A stretch of 60,219 nucleotides of DNA from an uncultured Pelagibacteraceae bacterium (GTDB lineage Bacteria; Pseudomonadota; Alphaproteobacteria; Pelagibacterales; Pelagibacteraceae), in contig CACPKQ010000006.1 in NCBI GenBank assembly GCA_902634455.1, positions 1-60,219 on the forward strand, in the 5' to 3' direction. A program made the translations under genes and the position numbers. Each line of letters starts with the position of its first letter. The first letter of the stretch is position 1. A model generated the notes under the pieces. It did not search any database, had not been told where the DNA came from, and saw only the letters and a list, made by a program, of their open reading frames with translations. Of the stretch, positions 26,303 through 34,723 are shown piece by piece.

Positions 26303-27198
26303 TATTCATGTCCTTCTGTACTAAAATTGTATATTTTTTCATCAAGCGAGTTGTACTTTTTATAATCAACTAAATCATACAATCTTTTTCTAGTTTGCAT
26401 TTTACCAATAATATTATTTTGATGTCCATCTTCAAAAATAGCACGCAATCCATCTTCAACGTTTTTCATTGCTAATCTTTGAGTAGTTACTGGATATATA
26501 ACTATGTTATATCCAAGATTTTCTAGCTTTTTAAAATTCAAAAGCTTGGACTTTCCAAATTCAGTCATATTAGCTAGTAGATAGCAATTTAATTTTTTTC
26601 TAACTGTTTCAAATTCTTTTTCATTTTTAAGCGCTTCAGGAAAAATTATTTCTGCACCAGCATCTATATAATATTTACACCTATCTATCATTTTTTCTAA
26701 TCCCTCAACATTTCTAGCGTCTGATCTAGCTATAATTTTAAAATTTTTATCTTTTTTAGCTTTTACACATTCTTCTATTTTTTTTACCATTTTTTTTGGT
26801 GAAATTAGTTCTTTATTATCTAGATGACCACATCTTTTCTGGTTTACTTGATCTTCTATGTGAACAGCAGTTACTCCAATTTTTTCAAAAGTTTTTATTG
26901 TTTTTTTGCAAGATTTAAAACCAGTATCTATATCAACTATTGTAGGTAGATTTGTTACTCTTGCAATTTGTTTTGATCTGTAACTAACATCCTTAAGTGA
27001 GGTTAAACCTATATCTGGGTAACCTAAGTCATTAGACATCACACCACCCGAAACATAAACCGCATCATATCCAATTTCTTCAATTAGTTTAGCTGTTAGT
27101 GGATTATAAGCTCCAGGAACTCTTAAGATTTTATTTTTTTTTAATTTTTTTGAAAAATCTAATCTTTTTTGTTTTGGTTTTTTTTTTACAAAATGCAT
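26302..27198 (-). CDS. prpB: Methylisocitrate lyase
   Basis: PrpB splits 2-methylisocitrate to pyruvate and succinate, the last step of the methylcitrate cycle. The 298-residue TIM barrel shows VSGGVMSNDLGYPDIGL, the metal loop VDIDTGF, and the catalytic QKRCGH (Cys123) typical of isocitrate/methylisocitrate lyases. The phosphoenolpyruvate mutase signature EDKxFPKxN is absent, so this is not a phosphonate-forming enzyme. Start and stop codons overlap those of prpD and prpC by single bases. Confidence 0.9.
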   Translation of the reverse strand: MHFVKKKPKQKRLDFSKKLKKNKILRVPGAYNPLTAKLIEEIGYDAVYVSGGVMSNDLGYPDIGLTSLKDVSYRSKQIARVTNLPTIVDIDTGFKSCKKTIKTFEKIGVTAVHIEDQVNQKRCGHLDNKELISPKKMVKKIEECVKAKKDKNFKIIARSDARNVEGLEKMIDRCKYYIDAGAEIIFPEALKNEKEFETVRKKLNCYLLANMTEFGKSKLLNFKKLENLGYNIVIYPVTTQRLAMKNVEDGLRAIFEDGHQNNIIGKMQTRKRLYDLVDYKKYNSLDEKIYNFSTEGHE

Positions 27199-28700
27199 TA
27201 AAAAATTCCTTTTTTATTATTTCTTTTTAAATATGATCTTTTAACAGAAATATTTAGTTTATGTAAATTTCCAGGTTTAATTTTTTTTATTTTTTGTACT
27301 TGATTTAAAAATCTATTACTTTCTTTTTTTGTAATTATATTTTTTGTTAGAGTTAAAAATTTATTTATATAGTCTTTTCTTTTAAAAGGTCTTTGACCAT
27401 ATGGGTGAGCATCAGCTCTATTTAAACTTTCTATGAATTTTTTTCCATCATTTAAAGTTACAACTACCTTTGCTCCAAAAGATTTTTTTTTAGGATCAGG
27501 ATCATGATATTTTTTGGTCCATTTTTTATCTTCATGAGTTTTTATAGATTGCCAAATTTTAATTGTACTTTTTCTATTTGCTCTGGCTCTAGTATAAGAT
27601 TTTATGTGGTGCCAATTTCCATCTTCGAGAGCTACAGCAAAAATATACATTATTGAATGATCTAATGTTTCTCTACTTGCTTTTGGATCCATCTTTTGAG
27701 GATCCTTAGCGCCTGTTCCAATCACATAATGTGTATGATGACTAGTATAAATGTCTATCTTTTTTATTTGATTTAAATTTTTAATTTTTTTTTTAAGTTT
27801 TTTTGCAATATCTATGAGAGCCTGAGCTTGATACTCAGCTGAATATTCTTTTGTATAGGTTTCTAGGATAGCTTTTTTTTCTTCATTTTTTTTTGGTAGT
27901 GGTATTTTATATATTGCTTTTTCCCCATCCAATATTCTTGCTATGACACTATCTTCTCCTTCATATATTGGGCTTGGAGCTCCTTCTCCTCTCATAGCTC
28001 TATCTACTGCTTCTATTGACAATTTTCCTGCATGAGCAGGCGCATAAGCTTTCCAACTTGAAATCTCGCCTTTTCGTGACTGCCTTGTAGAAATTGTTGT
28101 GTGCAAAGCTTGCTGTACTGCTTGATATATTATTTCGGTATTGAGTTTTAACATTGACCCAATTCCAGCAGAGACACTTGGGCCTAAGTGAGCAATGTGA
28201 TCTACTTTATGTTTATGCAAACAAATTCCTTTTACTAAATTTACTTGAACCTCATATGCTGTAATTATTCCTCTTAATAAATCTAAACCACTTTTTCTTT
28301 TTTGTTCTGCAACAGCCAATAATGGAGGGATATTATCTCCTGGATGGCTGTAATCAGCAGCTAAAAAAGTATCATGGAAATCTAACTCTCTAACAGCAGT
28401 ACCATTTGACCAAGCAGCCCATTCACAGTCAAATTTTAGTTTTGAGCTTACACCAAATAGAGTAGCTCCATTTTTTCTTGGATGTTTTAATGCCATTTCT
28501 CTTGAAGAAATAACAGGTTTTCTATTTAATGAAGCAATCGCAACAGAAGTATTATCTATAATTCTGTTTATTGCCATTTCTATAGAATGTTTATTTAGTT
28601 TAACATTATTACTTGCTATTTCAGCAATTTTCCAAGCAAGTTGTTTTTTTTTATTTAATTTTTTTCTAGAGGGACAAACTCTTACTTTATGTAAAATCAA
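27198..28700 (-). CDS. prpD: 2-methylcitrate dehydratase
   Basis: PrpD (MmgE/PrpD family) dehydrates 2-methylcitrate to methylaconitate in the cytoplasm. At 500 residues it is of usual length, with the family blocks ASLNRKPVISSREMAL, NGTAVRELDFHDT, YSHPGDNIPPLLAVAEQ and STRQSRKGEISSWKAYAPAHAG. It is first in the prpD-prpB-prpC set, so the organism can detoxify and use propionyl-CoA. Regulation is unknown; no prpR-type gene is nearby. The LysE gene ends 37 bases upstream on the same strand, so all could be one transcript. Confidence 0.92.
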   Translation of the reverse strand: MILHKVRVCPSRKKLNKKKQLAWKIAEIASNNVKLNKHSIEMAINRIIDNTSVAIASLNRKPVISSREMALKHPRKNGATLFGVSSKLKFDCEWAAWSNGTAVRELDFHDTFLAADYSHPGDNIPPLLAVAEQKRKSGLDLLRGIITAYEVQVNLVKGICLHKHKVDHIAHLGPSVSAGIGSMLKLNTEIIYQAVQQALHTTISTRQSRKGEISSWKAYAPAHAGKLSIEAVDRAMRGEGAPSPIYEGEDSVIARILDGEKAIYKIPLPKKNEEKKAILETYTKEYSAEYQAQALIDIAKKLKKKIKNLNQIKKIDIYTSHHTHYVIGTGAKDPQKMDPKASRETLDHSIMYIFAVALEDGNWHHIKSYTRARANRKSTIKIWQSIKTHEDKKWTKKYHDPDPKKKSFGAKVVVTLNDGKKFIESLNRADAHPYGQRPFKRKDYINKFLTLTKNIITKKESNRFLNQVQKIKKIKPGNLHKLNISVKRSYLKRNNKKGIF

Positions 28701-28737
28701 AACATCTCCTTAAATTTTTGTTTATAGTAATAATAAT

Positions 28738-29340
28738 TTATTTTTGTATTACAATCAAAATGGCAGTTACTAAAAGTAAAAAAGCTAGAAAATACTCAAT
28801 TAAAGCTTTTATTTTATTATTCCTTACCAAATTTCTAATCGCAGAGCCAAATGCTGCCCAGGGAGATATTGATAAAGGACATATAACTAAAGCTATGGAT
28901 GATATAAAAAAAATAGAAACAATTAAATTACCATCTTTTGGTAAAAAACTTGATGCTGCCATACTAGAAATTGTCCAGGCTTTAGGATTTACTATTTGAA
29001 ACAATGCAGCTTCATGAAATTTTAAAGGTCTAGAATCGTCTTCTTTAATTTTACTAAAAGAACCTATAATTTTATAACCAAGATACAATAGATATATAGC
29101 ACAAATTATTTTAAGTATATTTTGTAGTGATGGAAAAATTTGAAATATCTTTCCAAGACCCAAGCAAACTAAAATTAGTTGTAAAATATGACCAATTGTA
29201 ATCCCAGACATATGAGGGATGCTTTTTATAAAACCAAACTTAAGTCCTGAAGTTAGAACCATGGCATTATTGGGTCCTGGGGTTACATACATTACAAAAT
29301 AAAAACTAACTAAAGCAATAAAGAGATTAAGATCAAGCAT
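28738..29340 (-). CDS. LysE/RhtB family amino-acid exporter
   Basis: This 200-residue inner-membrane protein has about six helices. The family signature VTPGPNNAMVLTSGLKFG is near residue 20, followed by GHILQLILVCLGLG; LysE/RhtB proteins export lysine, arginine, threonine or homoserine. NPKAWTISSMAASSF in the middle is another conserved block. The start overlaps the gph stop by 8 bases and the gene precedes prpD on the same strand. Substrate cannot be assigned. Confidence 0.88.
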   Translation of the reverse strand: MLDLNLFIALVSFYFVMYVTPGPNNAMVLTSGLKFGFIKSIPHMSGITIGHILQLILVCLGLGKIFQIFPSLQNILKIICAIYLLYLGYKIIGSFSKIKEDDSRPLKFHEAALFQIVNPKAWTISSMAASSFLPKDGNLIVSIFFISSIALVICPLSISPWAAFGSAIRNLVRNNKIKALIEYFLAFLLLVTAILIVIQK

Positions 29341-30022
29341 TTAAATAATTAAATATTATTTTTTCAATACCTACATAATCTTTTATTAAATGGTCGTGAT
29401 ATATTTGTTCAATTTTTTTTTCAGTGTATCCGTCTTCTAAAAGAATCATAGGAATACCAGCTGACTTTGCAGCATCCGCATCATTTTCACTGTCTCCAAT
29501 CATAATACTTTTTTTTATATCACCATTCATTATTTCTATTGTGCTTGTTAAATGTCTTGGATCAGGTTTGCAATAGTCAAAAGTATTTCTTCCAGCAACA
29601 TATTCAAAAAAATCATAAATTTTTATTTTTTTTAAAAAATCAACAGCTAAATGCTCTTGTTTATTTGTACACACACCCATAGAGATATTATTTAATTTTG
29701 CCCATTTTAAAAATTCATACAGTCCATTGATAAGCTTACTTTTTACAACAATATTTTTTCCATAAAAGTTAAGAAATTCATTTATCATTTCATCTTTAAT
29801 TTTTTGATCACTTATTTTTGAAAGTTCTTTTCTTGCAGAACTCCATATAGATTTTCCAATCATTACTGCTGCACCGTGTCCAACATAGTCTCTTATTTCA
29901 TCAATATTTTTTGTTTCATAACCAAATTTTTTCATTACATGATTATGGGCACTTAAAAGATCTGGCGCAGTATCAGCCAAAGTTCCGTCAAGATCAAATA
30001 ATATTGTTAATTTTTGAGTCAT
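29333..30022 (-). CDS. gph: Phosphoglycolate phosphatase-type HAD hydrolase
   Basis: This 229-residue HAD-superfamily phosphatase has motif I LFDLDGTLADTAPD, motif II GVCTNKQ, Lys in YCKPDPRHL (motif III) and motif IV MIGDSENDADAAKSAG. The small helical cap after motif I and DYVGHGAAVMI are typical of Gph, which removes phosphate from 2-phosphoglycolate left over from DNA repair. The gene heads the minus-strand set gph-lysE-prpDBC and is divergent from the glmU-like gene (72-base gap). Related HAD phosphatases with other substrates cannot be fully excluded. Confidence 0.85.
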   Translation of the reverse strand: MTQKLTILFDLDGTLADTAPDLLSAHNHVMKKFGYETKNIDEIRDYVGHGAAVMIGKSIWSSARKELSKISDQKIKDEMINEFLNFYGKNIVVKSKLINGLYEFLKWAKLNNISMGVCTNKQEHLAVDFLKKIKIYDFFEYVAGRNTFDYCKPDPRHLTSTIEIMNGDIKKSIMIGDSENDADAAKSAGIPMILLEDGYTEKKIEQIYHDHLIKDYVGIEKIIFNYLNA

Positions 30023-30094
30023 TTTAAAAGTTTTTTTAAGAAATAATTTGTGAATTAAAGAACATATTTACTCAACTATAAGGAATTTTAATAA

Positions 30095-30706
30095 ATGAAA
30101 CAAATAAATTTACAAGAAAAATTAAGAAAAAAGTTTATTAAAAAGGGGGTTAGTATGATTGCTCCTGATACAGTATTTTTTTCTGTCGACACAAAAATTG
30201 GAAAAAATGTTTCAATTGAACCTTATGTTGTAATTGGAAAAAAAGTAAAAATTAACAATAATGTAACTATTCATTCTTTTTCACACTTAGAAAATACAAA
30301 AATTGAAAATAATGTTTCAGTTGGACCTTATGCAAGATTAAGACCGGGATCAATTTTAAAATCAGGTTCAAAAGTTGGAAATTTTGTTGAAGTAAAAAAA
30401 AGTATAATTGAAAAAGGATCTAAAGTTTCTCATCTTTCCTATATAGGAGATGCTTCTATTGGAAAAAATGTAAATATAGGAGCTGGGACAATTACTTGTA
30501 ATTATGATGGTGTTAAAAAAAACAAAACTAAAATCAAAGATAATGTTTTTATCGGATCTAATACTTCATTAGTAGCACCAATTACAATTAACGAAAAAAG
30601 TATAGTGGGAGCAGGATCAGTTATAACTAAAAGTGTTAAGAAAAATTCTTTAGCCTTAACTAGATCTCCCCAAATAGAAATTAAAAATTATAAAAGAAAA
30701 AAATAA
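30095..30706 (+). CDS. glmU: GlmU acetyltransferase half without uridylyltransferase domain
   Basis: This 203-residue left-handed beta-helix protein corresponds only to the C-terminal half of GlmU, which acetylates glucosamine-1-phosphate. Diagnostic residues are kept: RLRPG (81-85), GNFVEVKKS, the SHLSYIGDA block with the catalytic-base His (H113), and NIGAGTITCNYDG. Normal GlmU is about 450 residues with an N-terminal pyrophosphorylase domain beginning with a GxGTRM loop. Here the ATG follows 72 bases of intergenic DNA with no trace of that domain. Its stop overlaps the glmS start by one base, which confirms the aminosugar role. Confidence 0.88.
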   Translation: MKQINLQEKLRKKFIKKGVSMIAPDTVFFSVDTKIGKNVSIEPYVVIGKKVKINNNVTIHSFSHLENTKIENNVSVGPYARLRPGSILKSGSKVGNFVEVKKSIIEKGSKVSHLSYIGDASIGKNVNIGAGTITCNYDGVKKNKTKIKDNVFIGSNTSLVAPITINEKSIVGAGSVITKSVKKNSLALTRSPQIEIKNYKRKK

Positions 30707-32526
30707 TGTGTGGAATAGTAGGAATTACAAGTAATAAACAAGTTACTTCATCGATAATTAATTCTTTAAGAAAATTAGAGTACAGAGGTTATGACTCTGC
30801 TGGAATAGCAACATTAAATGATGGTTTTATTAATGAAGTTAAATGCGAAGGCAGAGTTGATACTTTAGAAAAAAATTTATCCAAGATAAAGATAGAAGGA
30901 ACTATTGGAATAGGTCATGTAAGATGGGCTACACATGGATCTCCAAGTACAGTTAATGCCCATCCTCATTCATCAGAAAAAGTTTCTGTTGTGCACAATG
31001 GAATAATTGAAAACTCAACTATACTAAAAAAATATCTAATTAAAAAAGGACACAAGTTTAAATCACAAACTGATACTGAAGTTATCGTTCATTTAATAAC
31101 TGAATATTTGAAAAAAAATGATCTTAAAAAAACAATACTTAAAGTTCTAAAAAAACTTCATGGAAGTTTTGCTTTAGGTATTATTTTTAAAGAACAACCG
31201 GATTTAATTGTTGGAGCAAGAAGAGGGTCTCCTCTAGCAGTAGGTTATGGACCTAATGAAAATTATCTTGGATCAGATTCTTATGCTCTTAAATCTATGA
31301 CGAATAAAATATCTTACTTAAACGATGGAGATTTTTGTATTGTTAAAAAGGATCAAGTTGAATTTTTTGATAACAAAGGAAACAAAGTAAATAAAAAAAT
31401 ATTAAAACTTTCTTCTAATGAACAAGATTATGACAAAGGAGACTACAAGCATTTCATGGCTAAAGAAATAGAAGAACAACCAACAACAATAAAAAATTGT
31501 GTAAATGAGTATATAAATAAAATGAGCGGAGATATTAATATTTTTAACTTTCCTTGGAAATCAAATGAAATTTCTTCAATAGTATTGATAGGTTGTGGAA
31601 CAGCATATCATTCATGTTTAATGGCTAAATATTGGTTTGAACAATTAACTAATTTAGATGTTGGTGTTGATATAGCTTCAGAATTTAGATACCGAAAAAA
31701 TAGATTTAAAAAAGATGCTCTTTATATATTTGTTTCTCAATCAGGCGAAACAGCAGATACTTTTGCGGCTTTGGATTTATGCAATAAAAATAACATGAAA
31801 ACTTGCAGTGTCGTCAATGTAGTTGAAAGTTCAATAGCAAGAGAGTCGAAATTTGTTCTTCCAATTCATTGTGGACCTGAAGTTGGAGTAGCTTCAACAA
31901 AGGCATTTTTGGGTCAAATGTTGGTTTTATACATATTATGTTTAAAATTTGCTCAAATGAGAAAAGAAATTAAAAAAAATGTATATATGGAAAAAATAAA
32001 ATCTCTTTTTTTACTTTCAAAACTGGCAAAAAAATCTTTGGAAACTGATAGTAAAATACAATCTGTTTGCAGTTCATTTACTGATATTAAAGGTTCAATG
32101 TTTTTAGGAAGAGGATATTCTTTTCCAATCGCACTAGAAGGAGCATTAAAACTAAAAGAACTATCTTATGTTCATGCTGAAGGATATCCAGCAGGTGAAA
32201 TGAAACATGGTCCACTTGCATTAATAGAAGATGGACTACCTGTTGTAGTGTTAGCTCCTAGAGATGAATATTACAAAAAAACAATTTCAAATATGCAAGA
32301 AGTGATAGCAAGGGGCGCTAAGGTTTTATTAATAACAAATAAAAGTAAAGATGAAGTTCACTCAGAAAATATTTGGGAAAAAATAGAAGTAGAAAATACA
32401 TCTGAAGATTTGCTTCCTTTCTTATTAACTATACCTTTGCAAAAACTGGCATATTATTCTGCGTTTAAAAAAGGTTACGATATAGATAAACCTAGAAATT
32501 TAGCTAAATCAGTCACTGTTGAATAA
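30706..32526 (+). CDS. glmS: Glucosamine-fructose-6-phosphate aminotransferase
   Basis: GlmS makes glucosamine-6-phosphate from fructose-6-phosphate and glutamine. The 606-residue protein starts MCGIVGIT, so Cys2 becomes the N-terminal nucleophile of the glutaminase half. HVRWATHGSP and the acceptor-side SIS domains (SQSGETADTFAAL, EGALKLKELSYVHAEGYPAGEMKHGP) are all present. It is translationally coupled to the glmU-like gene, giving a compact UDP-GlcNAc precursor unit. No glmS ribozyme-like structure is possible in the overlap. Confidence 0.95.
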   Translation: MCGIVGITSNKQVTSSIINSLRKLEYRGYDSAGIATLNDGFINEVKCEGRVDTLEKNLSKIKIEGTIGIGHVRWATHGSPSTVNAHPHSSEKVSVVHNGIIENSTILKKYLIKKGHKFKSQTDTEVIVHLITEYLKKNDLKKTILKVLKKLHGSFALGIIFKEQPDLIVGARRGSPLAVGYGPNENYLGSDSYALKSMTNKISYLNDGDFCIVKKDQVEFFDNKGNKVNKKILKLSSNEQDYDKGDYKHFMAKEIEEQPTTIKNCVNEYINKMSGDINIFNFPWKSNEISSIVLIGCGTAYHSCLMAKYWFEQLTNLDVGVDIASEFRYRKNRFKKDALYIFVSQSGETADTFAALDLCNKNNMKTCSVVNVVESSIARESKFVLPIHCGPEVGVASTKAFLGQMLVLYILCLKFAQMRKEIKKNVYMEKIKSLFLLSKLAKKSLETDSKIQSVCSSFTDIKGSMFLGRGYSFPIALEGALKLKELSYVHAEGYPAGEMKHGPLALIEDGLPVVVLAPRDEYYKKTISNMQEVIARGAKVLLITNKSKDEVHSENIWEKIEVENTSEDLLPFLLTIPLQKLAYYSAFKKGYDIDKPRNLAKSVTVE

Positions 32527-32561
32527 TCAATAAACTCTGTTAGAACACTCTAAGGTTGAAT

Positions 32562-33941
32562 ATGAAAAAATGGAAATTAAATAGTTGGAGAAATTATCCA
32601 GTAAAACACATCCCTACTTATGTGGATGAAAAAGAACTTAATATGGTTCTTAACAAAATAAAAAACTTTCCTCCTTTAGTTTTTGCTGGAGAAACAAGGC
32701 ATTTAAAACAGCAACTCGCTGATGTTGTTGATGGTAAGGCTTTTTTATTACAAGGAGGTGATTGTGCAGAAAGTTTTGCTGAATTTAATCCAGACAATAT
32801 AAGAGATTATTTTAAAGTTATGTTGCAAATGTCGCTCGTTTTAACCTACTCAGCATCTTTACCAGTAGTTAAGCTTGGAAGAATAGCGGGACAATTTTCT
32901 AAACCAAGAAGTGCACCAACTGAAAAACAAGGTGATAAAGAGCTACCAAGTTATCTTGGTGACAATATAAATGGTATTGAGTTTAATGAGAAATCAAGAA
33001 AACCAGATCCAAAAAGATTATTTAAAGCATATTCACAGGCTGCTTCTACTTTAAATTTATTAAGAGCTTTTTGTCATGGAGGATTCGCAGATTTAAAAAA
33101 AGTACATCTTTGGAATTTAGGTTATATAAAAAAAAGCCCACAAGCAAAAAAATTTAAAGAATTAGAAGATAAAATAGCCGATGCTTTAGCATTTATGGAT
33201 GCTTGTGGTATAAACTCAGATTTTAATAGAAGACTTAAAACAGTTAATTTTTGGACTTCTCATGAGGCATTACTACTACCTTTTGAAGAAAGTATGACAC
33301 GAATAGATTCAACGACAGGAGAATATCACGATACTTCTGCACATTTTGTTTGGATAGGAGATAGAACTCGTCAACTGGATGGAGGACATGTTGAGTTTTG
33401 CAGAGGAATAGAGAACCCAATAGGAATTAAATGCGGACCAACTTCTAAACCAGATGAAATAGTAAAGATCTGTAATATAATAAATCCTAATAATGAAAAA
33501 GGAAAAATAACTTTGATTTCTAGATTTGGTCATAACAATGTTGAAAAATTTTTACCAAAACTAATTAAAACAATAAAAAAAGAAGGCTTGAATGTTATTT
33601 GGTCATGCGATCCTATGCATGGAAACACCATTAAGTCTACAACAGGGTTCAAAACAAGACCTTTTAATAACGTTTTAAGTGAAGTAAAAAATGTATTTGC
33701 CGTTCATCAAAATGAAGGTTCTTATGCAGGAGGTCTACATATTGAAATGACAGGGCAAAATGTAACAGAATGTACTGGCGGTACGCAAAAAATTTCTGAC
33801 AAAGATTTGTCTAGTAGATATCGAACGCACTGTGACCCAAGACTTAACGCTAATCAAGCCTTAGAACTTGCATTTTTAATTTCAGATGAAATAAAAAAGA
33901 ATTCCATTTACGCAAGAAGTGGTATTAGAGCTGTATCTTAA
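32562..33941 (+). CDS. aroG: 3-deoxy-7-phosphoheptulonate (DAHP) synthase, class II
   Basis: This enzyme opens the shikimate pathway by joining phosphoenolpyruvate and erythrose-4-phosphate. It is of the class II (plant-like, AroA-II) type, 459 residues. Motifs are FAGETRHLKQQLADV, LLQGGDCAESFAEF, KLGRIAGQFSKPRS, WIGDRTRQLDGGHVEF, IKCGPTSKP, WSCDPMHGNT and HIEMTGQNVTECTGG. I use the ATG at 32562, preceded by TAAGG six bases away, rather than an in-frame TTG two codons before. It lies 35 bases downstream of glmS. Confidence 0.93.
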   Translation: MKKWKLNSWRNYPVKHIPTYVDEKELNMVLNKIKNFPPLVFAGETRHLKQQLADVVDGKAFLLQGGDCAESFAEFNPDNIRDYFKVMLQMSLVLTYSASLPVVKLGRIAGQFSKPRSAPTEKQGDKELPSYLGDNINGIEFNEKSRKPDPKRLFKAYSQAASTLNLLRAFCHGGFADLKKVHLWNLGYIKKSPQAKKFKELEDKIADALAFMDACGINSDFNRRLKTVNFWTSHEALLLPFEESMTRIDSTTGEYHDTSAHFVWIGDRTRQLDGGHVEFCRGIENPIGIKCGPTSKPDEIVKICNIINPNNEKGKITLISRFGHNNVEKFLPKLIKTIKKEGLNVIWSCDPMHGNTIKSTTGFKTRPFNNVLSEVKNVFAVHQNEGSYAGGLHIEMTGQNVTECTGGTQKISDKDLSSRYRTHCDPRLNANQALELAFLISDEIKKNSIYARSGIRAVS

Positions 33942-33977
33942 GCTTTATAATAAAACTCTATAAAGTATATTTGAATT

Positions 33978-34718
33978 ATGGAAGTAGGTAAAAAAATTGT
34001 TTTTATTAAAGATTGGATATTGGATTATGTAAATTCAATGCCCAAGAAAGCAGAATCTTTAATAATAGGAATATCTGGAGGGATAGACTCTTCAGTCTCA
34101 AGTACGTTATGTGCGATGACTGGTTTAAAAACAATTGTACTAACTATGCCTATTAAACAAATAAGCTCACAACATGAATTAAGCTTAAAACATCAGGACT
34201 GGTTAAAAAATAATTATCAAAACGTTGAACCTCATACTATAAAACTTGATAATGTATTTAGTGCTTTTAAAACATCTTTATCAAGTTTTGATAACGATCA
34301 TGGTATGGCAAATTCAAGAGCTAGAATAAGAATGACAACATTGTACCAGGTAGCATCAGCAAACAAAGGTATTGTAGTTGGTACTGGAAACAAAGTTGAA
34401 GATTTTGGGGTTGGTTTTTATACAAAATACGGAGATGGAGGGGTTGATATCTCACCTATAGCGGATTGTACAAAATCAGAAGTTTGGGAGCTTGGAAAAG
34501 AAATGGGGATTTTAAACGAAATAATAAATGCACAACCAACAGATGGTTTGTGGGATGATGGCAGAACTGATGAAGGCCAGCTTGGTCTAACTTACAAAGA
34601 ACTAGAAGAAGCAATGATAAATCCTAAATCTCTTAACAGGTCAAAATATGAAGAAATAAGAAAATTAAACTTACATAAGATGGAATCTATTCCTGTATGT
34701 AAAATTCCTAAGAAATAA
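33978..34718 (+). CDS. nadE: NAD(+) synthetase
   Basis: NadE amidates nicotinic acid adenine dinucleotide to NAD. The 246-residue protein shows the ATP-pyrophosphatase loop GISGGIDSSVSS, NSRARIRMTTLYQVA, VVGTGNKVEDFGVGFYTKYGDGG and the C-terminal QPTDGLWDDGRTDE. There is no glutaminase domain, so ammonia is probably the direct nitrogen source, or glutaminase is separate. cysS begins 5 bases after its stop, suggesting an operon with cysS, cimA and the DUF1989 gene. Confidence 0.92.
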   Translation: MEVGKKIVFIKDWILDYVNSMPKKAESLIIGISGGIDSSVSSTLCAMTGLKTIVLTMPIKQISSQHELSLKHQDWLKNNYQNVEPHTIKLDNVFSAFKTSLSSFDNDHGMANSRARIRMTTLYQVASANKGIVVGTGNKVEDFGVGFYTKYGDGGVDISPIADCTKSEVWELGKEMGILNEIINAQPTDGLWDDGRTDEGQLGLTYKELEEAMINPKSLNRSKYEEIRKLNLHKMESIPVCKIPKK

Positions 34719-34723
34719 AATTT

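Noticed and set aside
26302-27198. The isocitrate-lyase-family gene as phosphoenolpyruvate mutase (phosphonate synthesis)
   Set aside because: It has QKRCGH and lies between prpD and prpC; the PepM motif EDKxFPKxN is absent.
30023-30094. Missing GlmU N-terminal domain as a nearby pseudogene
   Set aside because: The 72-base gap and the neighbouring gph gene contain no GxGTRM-like or other nucleotidyltransferase remnant on either strand.
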